A DNA stretch of 23,131 nt from JBJXHB01 sp046160725 (GTDB taxonomy: Bacteria > Pseudomonadota > Gammaproteobacteria > Burkholderiales > Burkholderiaceae_C). Numbering within the stretch: position 1 is the first letter of the stretch; every line of letters begins with the position of its first letter. This document shows, piece after piece, positions 6,658 to 13,768 of this stretch. The notes under the pieces are model-generated. The model was not told the origin of the DNA and searched no databases. It was given only the letters and a program-made list of their open reading frames with translations. A program made the translations under genes and the position numbers. The stretch spans positions 1 to 23,131 of the forward strand of contig JBJXHB010000021.1 in the NCBI GenBank assembly GCA_046160725.1, given 5' to 3'.

Positions 6658-7536
6658 ATGAAGACCGACGACCTGATCGCCATCGACATCCACACCCATG
6701 CCGAGGTGTCGTGCTGGAACCCCTTCGATGCCTATGGCGAGGAGTACGACCGCGCGGCGGACAAGTACTTCGGCAGCAACCGCCGGCCGACCATCGCAGA
6801 GACGGTGGCCTACTACCGAGAGCGCCGCATCGGCCTGGTGATGTTCACCGTCGACAGCGAGTCGCAGCTCGGCCGCCGCCGCATCCCGAACGAGGAGATC
6901 AGCGAAGCCGCCAAGGCCAACAGCGACATGATGATCGCCTTTGCCAGCATCGACCCGCACACAGGCAAGATGGGCGCCCGCGAGGCGCGCCGGCTGATCG
7001 AGGAGCACGGCGTCCGGGGCTTCAAGTTCCACCCCACGGTGCAGGGCTTCATGCCCTACGACCGCATGGGCTGGCCGATCTACGACGTGATCGCCGAGTA
7101 CAAGCTGCCGGCGATCTTCCACAGCGGCCATTCGGGCATCGGCTCGGGCATGCGCTGCGGCGGCGGCCTGCGCCTGCAGAACAGCAACCCCATGCTGCTG
7201 GAGGACGTGGCCATGAACTGGCCCGACATCCAGGTCGTCATCGCCCACCCCAGCTGGCCCTGGCAGGACGAGGCGCTGAGCCTGGCCCTGCACAAGCCCA
7301 ATGTCTGGATCGACCTGTCCGGCTGGAGCCCCAAGTACTTTCCGCCACAGCTGGTGCAGTACGCCAACACCCTGCTCAAGGACCGCATGCTGTTCGGCAG
7401 CGACTACCCGCTGATCACGCCGGAGCGCTGGATGAAGGACTTCGACGAGGCCGGCTTCAAGGACAAGGTCAAGCCGCTGATCCTCAAGGACAACGCGATG
7501 CGGCTGCTGGGGCTGGGGGCCGCTGCCGGGGCCTGA
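6658..7536 (+). CDS. Amidohydrolase-family (Amidohydro_2) metal-dependent hydrolase, CouO-like candidate
   Basis: This 292-residue TIM-barrel hydrolase belongs to the ACMSD/PDC-hydrolase-like amidohydrolase group. Probable metal ligands are visible: His12 and His14 in AIDIHTHAE, His155 in IFHSGH, His197 in VVIAHPSWPW and Asp249 in LFGSDYPLITPERW. His125 in GFKFHP is a further conserved histidine. It is divergent from the crotonase and feruloyl-CoA synthase genes. In Rhodococcus the couNOM and couHTL genes pair an amidohydrolase (CouO) with a hydroxycinnamate-CoA ligase, and CouO is reported to act in beta-oxidative deacetylation of the aryl beta-ketoacyl intermediate. A comparable role here is inference from context. 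Alternatives include hydrolysis or decarboxylation of another aromatic-ring metabolite. Only 15 bases separate it from the next gene. Confidence 0.85.
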   Translation: MKTDDLIAIDIHTHAEVSCWNPFDAYGEEYDRAADKYFGSNRRPTIAETVAYYRERRIGLVMFTVDSESQLGRRRIPNEEISEAAKANSDMMIAFASIDPHTGKMGAREARRLIEEHGVRGFKFHPTVQGFMPYDRMGWPIYDVIAEYKLPAIFHSGHSGIGSGMRCGGGLRLQNSNPMLLEDVAMNWPDIQVVIAHPSWPWQDEALSLALHKPNVWIDLSGWSPKYFPPQLVQYANTLLKDRMLFGSDYPLITPERWMKDFDEAGFKDKVKPLILKDNAMRLLGLGAAAGA

Positions 7537-7551
7537 CCCCAAGATCGCCCA

Positions 7552-8244
7552 ATGGCCCCTTCCCTGTCGATCATCGTGCCGGTGCGCGACGAGGCCGAGG
7601 TCATCGGGCCCGCGCTGCTGCGGCTCGCGCCGCTGCGGGCGCTCGGCGCCGAGGTGATCGTGGTCGACGGTGGCAGCCGGGACGACACCGTCGACCGCTG
7701 CACGGCCGCCGCGGACCTGGTGCTGCAGGCCCCGGCCGGCCGCGCCCGGCAGATGAACGCCGGCGCCGCCCGGGCCCGGGGCAGGCAGTTGCTGTTCCTG
7801 CACGCCGACACCCGCCTGCCGCTCGATGCTGCGGCCGTCCTGGCGCAGGCGCTGGCGCCCGGTCCGGCGCCGGGCGGTCACCTCTGGGGTCGCTTCGACG
7901 TGCGCATCGAGGGCCGCTCGCGCTGGCTGCCCATGGTGGCGGCGCTGATGAACCGCCGCTCGCGCTGGACCGGCATAGCCACAGGCGACCAGGCGCTGTT
8001 CATGCGCCGCGATGTGTTCCAGGCGGTCGGCGGCTTTCCGGACCAGGCGCTGATGGAAGATATCGAGCTGTCGCGGCGGCTCAAGCGGCTCGGGCCGCCG
8101 GCCTGCCGCCGCGAGCAGGTCATCACCTCCGGCCGCCGCTGGGACAGCCGCGGCGCCTGGCGCACCATCCTGTTGATGTGGCGGCTGCGCTGGCTGTACT
8201 GGATCGGCGTGTCGCCGGAGCGACTGGCCCGGGCTTATCGCTGA
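7552..8244 (+). CDS. Glycosyltransferase family 2, rSAM/selenodomain-associated type (TIGR04283)
   Basis: This 230-residue GT-A-fold transferase starts LSIIVPVRDEAEVIGPAL and continues with VIVVDGGSRDDTVDRC (nucleotide-binding region), LLFLHADTRLP (metal-binding DxD-like site, HADT), TGIATGDQALFMRRDVFQAVGGFP and ALMEDIELSRRLKRLG. This combination is diagnostic for the TIGR04283 group, often labelled 'arsenosugar biosynthesis glycosyltransferase' because some members sit beside ArsS/ArsM. No arsM or arsS gene is in this window, so the arsenosugar role is unsupported here. The C-terminus lacks convincing transmembrane helices. It is followed 3 bases later by its usual partner family, TIGR04282. 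Donor and acceptor are unknown. Confidence 0.9.
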   Translation: MAPSLSIIVPVRDEAEVIGPALLRLAPLRALGAEVIVVDGGSRDDTVDRCTAAADLVLQAPAGRARQMNAGAARARGRQLLFLHADTRLPLDAAAVLAQALAPGPAPGGHLWGRFDVRIEGRSRWLPMVAALMNRRSRWTGIATGDQALFMRRDVFQAVGGFPDQALMEDIELSRRLKRLGPPACRREQVITSGRRWDSRGAWRTILLMWRLRWLYWIGVSPERLARAYR

Positions 8245-8247
8245 CCG

Positions 8248-8904
8248 ATGACACACCCGCGGACAGCCGTGGTGGTGATGGCCAAGGCGCCAAGGGCCGG
8301 GTTTGCGAAGACCCGCCTGGCCCCGGCACTGGGTGCCGAGGGCGCGGCCCGCCTGGCCCGGCGCATGCTGGACCACACCCTGCGCGCCGCGCTGGCCAGC
8401 GGCATGCGGCCCTGCCTGGTCAGCGTCTCGCCCCAACAGGGGGACCCGGCGTTCGCGCCGTGGCGCCATTGGCCCGGCCTGACCTGGTTCGACCAGCCGG
8501 ATGGCGACCTGGGGCAGCGCATGGCCCATGCCCTGGACCTGGGCCTGCAGCACGCCGGCCGGGCGGTACTGGTCGGCACCGACGCCCCGGCGCTTGATGC
8601 CGACTACCTGAGGGCGGCCGCAGCGGCACTGGCCGACCACGATGCGGTCCTGGGGCCGACCGCCGATGGTGGCTATGTCCTTCTCGGACTTGCCAGCCCC
8701 CTGCGGACCCTTTTTCAACCGGACATGCCCTGGAGCACCGCGTCGGTGATGCCGCAGACCCGGCAGCGGCTGGCGGCGGCCGGCGCCCGGTGGCTGGAGT
8801 TGCCGGTGCAGCATGACGTCGACCTGCCGCAGGACCTGGCCCGCGTACCGCCCGGATGGATCGATGCGCCTGACGTCGGATCGGACAGCATCCCGCCGCC
8901 ATGA
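8248..8904 (+). CDS. TIGR04282/DUF2064 nucleotidyl- or glycosyl-transferase-like protein
   Basis: This 218-residue protein of the DUF2064 (rSAM/selenodomain-associated transferase 1) group has a GT-A-like fold. The N-terminal VVVMAKAPRAGFAKTRLAP resembles the nucleotide-binding start of small-molecule nucleotidyltransferases such as CofC (VP..K...AKSRL). VLVGTDAPALDADYL and DAVLGPTADGGYVLLGL carry conserved acidic residues that probably bind metal-nucleotide. The tail after HDVDLPQDL is short and variable. It follows the TIGR04283 gene by 3 bases, a frequent pairing. The reaction is not established; transfer of a nucleotidyl or sugar group to a phosphorylated small molecule is plausible. A 76-base gap separates it from the receptor gene. 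Confidence 0.9.
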   Translation: MTHPRTAVVVMAKAPRAGFAKTRLAPALGAEGAARLARRMLDHTLRAALASGMRPCLVSVSPQQGDPAFAPWRHWPGLTWFDQPDGDLGQRMAHALDLGLQHAGRAVLVGTDAPALDADYLRAAAAALADHDAVLGPTADGGYVLLGLASPLRTLFQPDMPWSTASVMPQTRQRLAAAGARWLELPVQHDVDLPQDLARVPPGWIDAPDVGSDSIPPP

Positions 8905-8980
8905 GCCGGTGGCCCGAGGCGGCCGTAACCATAATGACGGTGATTTCGACTCAACAGCGCCCGTGGAACCGACCGACCTG

Positions 8981-10237
8981 ATGACGAGACCGTACGCGCC
9001 GCCCATGACAACCTGGTCGCGCCGCGCCATGCTCGCCCTCGGCGCGGGCGCCTTGGCGACCGTTGCCACACCCGCTGCGCTCGGCCAGGCGGTGCCCGTC
9101 CCGGCCGACTGGCCACGGACGCTGCAGCAGGCACGCGGGCAGACTGTCTACTTCAATGCCTGGGCCGGCGACGAGAAGACCAACGCCTTCATCGCCTGGG
9201 TCGGCGGCGAGATGCAGGCGCGCTTCGGCGTGCGGGTGGTCCACGTGCGGCTGAAAGACACAGCCGAGGCCGTCGCCCGCGTGGTGTCGGAGAGGTCCGC
9301 CGGTCGCGACCGTGACGGGTCGGTCGACCTGCTGTGGGTCAATGGACCCAACCTCCTGGCCCTGCGGCAGCAGGCCCTGCTCGCCGGGCCGGTGACCACC
9401 GTTCTGCCCAACTGGCCGCTGGTCGACACCCGCCGCAAGCTGTCGAACATCATCGACTTCACCGTGCCCGTGGATGGCTTCGCGGTGCCCTGGCGGCTGG
9501 CGCAGCTGGTCTTCATCATCGACACGGCACGCCACCGTGGCGCGCCGCCCTCCAGCGCGCCGCAGCTGCTGGACTGGGCGCGCCGGCATCCCGGCCGCCT
9601 GACCCACCCGAGTGCCCAGAACTTCATCGGCGCATCCTTCCTGAAGCAGGCCCTGCTGGACCTGACCGACGACGCCTCCCGATTGCAGCTGCCCGTCCGC
9701 GACGACGACTTCGAGCGGGTAACCCGGCCCTTGTGGGACTGGTACGACGCCCTGCGGCCCCACCTGTGGCGCGGCGGCCGGCAGTTCCCGGAGAACGGGC
9801 CGGCGCAGCGCCAGCTGCTGAACGACGGCGAGATCGACATCACCCTGTCGTTCACGCCGTCGGAGGCCGCGGTCGCGGTGCGGTCCGGGCTCTTGCCGGC
9901 CAGTGTGCGCACCTTCACGTTCGCCAAGGGCACACTGGGCAACACCAGTTTCGTGGCCATTCCGTACAACGCCAGGGCTCGCGAGGGCGCGCTGGTGCTG
10001 GCCAACTTCCTGATCGACCCCATGGTGCAGGCCCGCGCGCAGGACCTGGCCCACCTGGGCGCGGTCAACGTCCTGAATGCCGAGCGGCTGAGCCCGGCCC
10101 AGCGGGCGTTGTTCGAGGGCGCCGCGGAGGACCCGGCCCTGCCCAGTGCCCAGCAGTTGAGCCGGCCGCAGCTCGAGCCCCATGCGTCGTGGATGACCCG
10201 CATCACGTCGGAATGGCAGCGGCGGGTCAGCCGCTGA
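8981..10237 (+). CDS. ynjB: ABC transporter substrate-binding protein, YnjB-like
   Basis: This protein has 418 residues from the ATG at 8981, or 410 from the ATG at 9005, which begins MTTWSRRAMLALGAG. The twin-arginine motif SRRAML and following hydrophobic stretch predict Tat-dependent export, with cleavage near AALGQA. The mature part follows the YnjB pattern: GQTVYFNAWAGDEKTNAFIAWVGGEM, VDLLWVNGPNLLALRQQALLAGP, FTVPVDGFAVPWRLAQLVFI, NDGEIDITLSFTPSEA, and FAKGTLGNTSFVAIPYNA near the C-terminus. E. coli YnjB has about 388 residues and its ligand is not known. I favour 8981 because of a GGAA about 12 bases upstream. The permease gene begins inside its last codons. This is the binding component of a three-gene importer. 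Confidence 0.88.
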   Translation: MTRPYAPPMTTWSRRAMLALGAGALATVATPAALGQAVPVPADWPRTLQQARGQTVYFNAWAGDEKTNAFIAWVGGEMQARFGVRVVHVRLKDTAEAVARVVSERSAGRDRDGSVDLLWVNGPNLLALRQQALLAGPVTTVLPNWPLVDTRRKLSNIIDFTVPVDGFAVPWRLAQLVFIIDTARHRGAPPSSAPQLLDWARRHPGRLTHPSAQNFIGASFLKQALLDLTDDASRLQLPVRDDDFERVTRPLWDWYDALRPHLWRGGRQFPENGPAQRQLLNDGEIDITLSFTPSEAAVAVRSGLLPASVRTFTFAKGTLGNTSFVAIPYNARAREGALVLANFLIDPMVQARAQDLAHLGAVNVLNAERLSPAQRALFEGAAEDPALPSAQQLSRPQLEPHASWMTRITSEWQRRVSR

Positions 10238-11919
10238 CGGGACGCGGCGCCGGCCGTTGGCTACGCGTCGCGCCGGTGGTCACGCTGGGCCTGCTCGGCA
10301 TCCCGGTCTTGGCCGGGCTGGCGGGCACGCTGGCGCCGGCCTTCGGATGGCTGCCGGCGCTCGGCCGCACCGAGCCCTCGCTGGACGCCTGGCGGACCTT
10401 GTTCGCCAGCCCCGGGTTCGGGACGGCATGGCAGGTCACGCTGCTCAGCGGCTGGCTGGCCACCGTGCTGTCGCTGCTGCTGGCGCTGGGATGGTTGTCG
10501 CTGGTCCATGACCGGCCCTGGGCGCGGCGACTGTCGGGACCGCTGGCTCCCTTGCTGGCCACACCCCACTCGGCTCTGGCGATCGGCTTTGCCTTCCTGG
10601 TTGCGCCGTCGGGATGGCTGGTGCGCTGGGTTTCGCCGGGGCTGACGGGCTGGAGCCTGCCACCCGATGTGGCAACGGTCGGCCATCCATCCGGGCTGGC
10701 CCTGGTGGCCGGTCTGATGCTCAAGGAAGTCCCGTACCTGATGCTGATGATGCTGGGGGCCGTCGGCCAGACCCGCGCCACGGCCCAACTCGCAGCGGCC
10801 CGCGCCATGGGCTACGGGCCGGTGACCGCGGCCCTGAAGGTGCTGGTGCCGCAGGTCTATCGACAGGTGCGGCTGCCGGTGATGGCGGTTCTGGCGTTTT
10901 CGTTGACCGTCGTGGACGTGGCGCTGATCCTGGGGCCGACCCATCCACCGACGCTCGCGGCCTGGGCGGTGCAGGAGTTCCAGCATCCCGACACGCAGCG
11001 CTACTTTCCCGCAGCGGCGGCAGCGGTGCTGCTGCTCGTCATGGTGGTGGCCAGCCTGGTCGTCTGGCGCCTTGCCGAGATCGTGGTGTCCCGGTGGGGC
11101 AGGGCATGGGTCGAGCGCGGCAGCCGCGACGGCATGGCCGCCACGCTGGCCCTGGCGGCCGGCCGTGGCGCCGCATTGCTGCAGCTTCTGGCCGCGCTGG
11201 GGCTGGCGGGCCTGGCGGTCTGGTCGCTGGCCCACTCATGGCGCTACCCGCAGGTGTGGCCCGCCGAATGGTCGGCCCGTCAATGGCTGCAACAGTCGAG
11301 CCAGCTGTCCGGGCCACTGATGTCAACGGTGGGCATCGGCCTGGCAACCACCCTCCTGGCGGCAGCCCTGGTGGTGGCGTGCCTGGAGAACGAGTCGACC
11401 CACCGTCGGCGCCCGGCTTCCCTGGCGCCGCTGTACCTGCCGCTGCTGGTGCCGCAGGTGGCCTTTCTCTTCGGGGCGCAGGTGCTGCTGGTCCGAATGG
11501 GCCTGGACGGGACGGCGGCGGCCGTCGTCTGGGCCCACCTGGTCTTCGTGCTGCCCTACCTGTTCCTGTCGCTTGCCGACCCCTGGCGCGCCTTCGACAG
11601 GCGCTACGAGCGCAGTGCCGCCAGCCTGGGCGCATCACGTTGGCGGACGTTCTGGCGCATCAAGCTGCCCATACTGGCCCGGCCGCTGTGGTTGGCGTCG
11701 GCCGTGGGCTTCGGCGTCAGCGTGGGCTTGTACCTGCCGACCCTGTTTGCCGGAGCCGGCCGCGTGGCGACCCTGACCACCGAGGCGGTCACGCTCTCCG
11801 GCGGCGCGGATCGGCGCGTGATCGGCATCTGGGCGCTGTTGCAGGCCGCCCTGCCCCTGCTGGCCTATGCCGCAGCCCTGTGGCTGCCGGCCGGCCGGCC
11901 GCGCCGGAGCAAGGCATGA
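10213..11919 (+). CDS. ynjC: ABC transporter permease, double-length YnjC-like
   Basis: This 568-residue membrane protein contains two fused permease halves, each with about six hydrophobic helices. The first half spans roughly residues 20-285 and the second 310-560. Each half has an EAA-type coupling loop for the ATPase: AARAMGYGPVTAALKVLVPQVYRQV in the first and AASLGASRWRTFWRIKLPIL in the second. E. coli YnjC (about 511 residues) has the same fused design, resembling ThiP and FbpB. The open frame extends upstream to 9334, but that part is a shadow of ynjB. The ATG at 10213, directly after CGGA, overlaps the ynjB end by 25 bases and is followed at once by recognisable membrane sequence. It acts in the inner membrane as the channel of the importer. 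Confidence 0.9.
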   Translation: MAAAGQPLTGRGAGRWLRVAPVVTLGLLGIPVLAGLAGTLAPAFGWLPALGRTEPSLDAWRTLFASPGFGTAWQVTLLSGWLATVLSLLLALGWLSLVHDRPWARRLSGPLAPLLATPHSALAIGFAFLVAPSGWLVRWVSPGLTGWSLPPDVATVGHPSGLALVAGLMLKEVPYLMLMMLGAVGQTRATAQLAAARAMGYGPVTAALKVLVPQVYRQVRLPVMAVLAFSLTVVDVALILGPTHPPTLAAWAVQEFQHPDTQRYFPAAAAAVLLLVMVVASLVVWRLAEIVVSRWGRAWVERGSRDGMAATLALAAGRGAALLQLLAALGLAGLAVWSLAHSWRYPQVWPAEWSARQWLQQSSQLSGPLMSTVGIGLATTLLAAALVVACLENESTHRRRPASLAPLYLPLLVPQVAFLFGAQVLLVRMGLDGTAAAVVWAHLVFVLPYLFLSLADPWRAFDRRYERSAASLGASRWRTFWRIKLPILARPLWLASAVGFGVSVGLYLPTLFAGAGRVATLTTEAVTLSGGADRRVIGIWALLQAALPLLAYAAALWLPAGRPRRSKA

Positions 11920-12638
11920 AGCGGCAGGCCTCATCGCCCATGGGCGCGCCGAGGCATCGGTCCTGGGCCGGCCTGGGCGGCGGCCAGTCGCTGCAGTTGT
12001 CGGGCGTGCGGCTGGGCATCGGCGAACAGGTGCTGGTCGGTCGCCTGGATGCAACCGTCGCGCCCGGCGCCTGCCTGGTGGTGATGGGCCCCAGCGGCTG
12101 CGGCAAGTCCAGCCTGCTGGCCTGGATGGCCGGCACCCTGGACCCTGTCTTTTCGGCCGCGGGGCGCGTGATGATCGGCGACGACGACCTGTCGGGCCTG
12201 CCGCCACAGCGCCGGCGCCTGGGCCTGCTGTTCCAGGATGACCTGCTCTTCCCCCATCTGACGGTGGCGGGCAACCTGCTGTTCGCGCTGCCACCGGACG
12301 TGCGGCCGAGTGCGCACCGCCGGGCCACCGTCGAAGACGCCCTGGCGCAGGCCGGCCTCGCCGGCATGGCCGCGCGCGACCCTGGCACGCTGTCCGGCGG
12401 CCAACGCGCCCGCGTGGCGCTGTTGCGCACCCTGCTGGCCCGGCCGCGGGCGTTGCTGCTGGACGAGCCCTTCGGCAAGCTGGATGCCACGTTGCGCGGC
12501 GGCTTTCGGCAGATGGTGTTCGACCATGCGGCCGCGCGCCGCTTGCCGATGCTGCTGGTCACCCACGACGCGGCCGATGCCGATGCCGCGGTGGCCGCCT
12601 GCGGTGCGCAGGTGCTGCGGCTGGGCGAAGCCGCATGA
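11916..12638 (+). CDS. ynjD: ABC transporter ATP-binding protein, YnjD-like
   Basis: This 240-residue ATPase has the full set of ABC motifs: Walker A GPSGCGKSS (residues 58-66), Q-loop Gln107 in LLFQDDLLFPHLTV, signature LSGGQ (159-163), Walker B ALLLDEP (179-185), D-loop GKLD and switch His217 in LLVTHDAAD. It energises the permease encoded immediately upstream. The start ATG at 11916 overlaps the permease stop (ATGA) and has GGAG a few bases upstream. The much longer open frame upstream in this phase is a shadow of ynjC. About 25 residues precede the usual beginning of such ATPases (SLQLSGVRLGIG), slightly longer than E. coli YnjD (about 217 residues). Its stop overlaps the next start, again as ATGA. 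Confidence 0.93.
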   Translation: MKRQASSPMGAPRHRSWAGLGGGQSLQLSGVRLGIGEQVLVGRLDATVAPGACLVVMGPSGCGKSSLLAWMAGTLDPVFSAAGRVMIGDDDLSGLPPQRRRLGLLFQDDLLFPHLTVAGNLLFALPPDVRPSAHRRATVEDALAQAGLAGMAARDPGTLSGGQRARVALLRTLLARPRALLLDEPFGKLDATLRGGFRQMVFDHAAARRLPMLLVTHDAADADAAVAACGAQVLRLGEAA

Positions 12639-13768
12639 ACCCGCAGGCACTGTGCGCCGCGCTGCGCCAGGCGCTGCGCGAGGCGGGCCATCCGCAGGCC
12701 GACGCGCCGCTGGAGCCCCTGCCGGACAAGGGCCTGGCCCACGACCACGTGCGCCTGGCCGGCACCGCGCTGCTGGCGCGCGTGCCCAAGCAAAGCCAGC
12801 TTGGTCTGTCGGCCGCCGAGCACCTGGCCTACGAGGCCGCCTGCTTCCACCGCGCCGCGCCTGGCGGCCATGCGCCGACCTGCGCCGCGGTGCTGTCGCC
12901 ATCGGTCGCCCTGCCCCGTGGCGCGCTGCTGGTGCAGGCCATCGACGGCCGGCCGCTCCTGCTGCCGCAGGAGCTGCCCCTGCTCGTGCACGCACTGGCA
13001 GCGCTGCACCGCCTGCCGCTGCCAGCGGCGGCTCAGCGCCCGCCCCTGATGGACCCCGCCGACCCGCTGGCCGCACTCGACGACGAACTGGCGCAACAGG
13101 CCCGACATCTGGGCGCTGCCGGCATCGCGCCCGCCGCGCAGCGGGCGATCGAGGGCGCGTTCACACGCTGGCGTCGCCTGCGCGACGCCGCACCGCGACC
13201 ACCGAAGCGGCTGATCGCCTTCGACGCCCACCCCGGCAACTTTCTGGTCCTGCCCGCGGGCCGCGCGGTGCTGGTCGACCTGGAGAAGGCCCGCTACGGC
13301 GCAGCCGCGCTGGACCTGGCCCATGCCACGCTCCATACCTCCACCACATGGGATCGCGAGTCCCGCGCCGAGCTGAGCGTCCCGGAGGTGGCCGCGGCCT
13401 GCGAGCAGTGGCTGGCCGCGCTGGGCGACGGCGCCGACACCGAGCGTGCCTGGATCGCGCCGCTGCGCGAGGCGATGTGGCTGTGGGCCGTGACCTGGTG
13501 CGCCAAGTGGCGCGTGCTCTCCGCCCGACCGGCCGGGCATGGCGGCGACGGCGAGGACTGGTCCACCGAGCGCAGCGACGCCGCCCTGGTCGAGCATGTG
13601 CGGGCACGGGTGGACGAGTACCTGGGCCATGCCATCGTCGAGTGGGTGGTGGACGAGTGCGCGGACCTGCGTCAGCGCTTCGGTGTGCCCGAACGCGCTG
13701 CCGGCGCAGGCACCGCGGCCGGCCGTCTCAACCCGGCGCCCGCGCCAGCCGATCGAACAGATCGTTAA
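12635..13768 (+). CDS. APH/choline-kinase-like phosphotransferase
   Basis: This 377-residue protein carries the phosphotransferase signature of the aminoglycoside phosphotransferase/choline kinase superfamily. LIAFDAHPGNFLV aligns with the usual HGDxHPGN, giving catalytic Asp197 and Asn202. VLVDLEKARYG provides the Mg-binding Asp215. The N-terminal lobe (LLARVPKQSQLG, YEAACFHR) is weakly similar to the ATP-binding lobe. A kinase for a hydroxyl group on a small molecule is predicted; antibiotic resistance is unlikely from context. Its start overlaps the ATPase stop (ATGA), so it is probably made together with the importer and may phosphorylate the imported compound. The last 41 bases overlap the oppositely oriented nucleoside hydrolase gene, and the tail after VPERAAG looks low-complexity. 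Confidence 0.82.
   Translation: MNPQALCAALRQALREAGHPQADAPLEPLPDKGLAHDHVRLAGTALLARVPKQSQLGLSAAEHLAYEAACFHRAAPGGHAPTCAAVLSPSVALPRGALLVQAIDGRPLLLPQELPLLVHALAALHRLPLPAAAQRPPLMDPADPLAALDDELAQQARHLGAAGIAPAAQRAIEGAFTRWRRLRDAAPRPPKRLIAFDAHPGNFLVLPAGRAVLVDLEKARYGAAALDLAHATLHTSTTWDRESRAELSVPEVAAACEQWLAALGDGADTERAWIAPLREAMWLWAVTWCAKWRVLSARPAGHGGDGEDWSTERSDAALVEHVRARVDEYLGHAIVEWVVDECADLRQRFGVPERAAGAGTAAGRLNPAPAPADRTDR

Noticed and set aside
6516..8597. 693-codon open frame on the plus strand
   Set aside because: It overlaps the amidohydrolase and both transferases in a different frame; those genes have motif-supported frames and this one does not.
7552..8904. Arsenosugar biosynthesis locus
   Set aside because: The family names of the two transferases suggest it, but no ArsM methyltransferase or ArsS radical SAM gene is in the window.
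8905..8985. TPP-riboswitch-like string (GAACC...CTGATG) before ynjB
   Set aside because: The CTGAGA core and paired helices of a TPP element are not present; the similarity is limited to a few bases.
6613..9069. 818-codon open frame on the minus strand
   Set aside because: It is antisense to four motif-supported plus-strand genes and has no family signatures of its own.
12635..13768. Aminoglycoside resistance gene
   Set aside because: Only the kinase fold signature is shared; it is coupled to an ABC importer and has no resistance-gene context.
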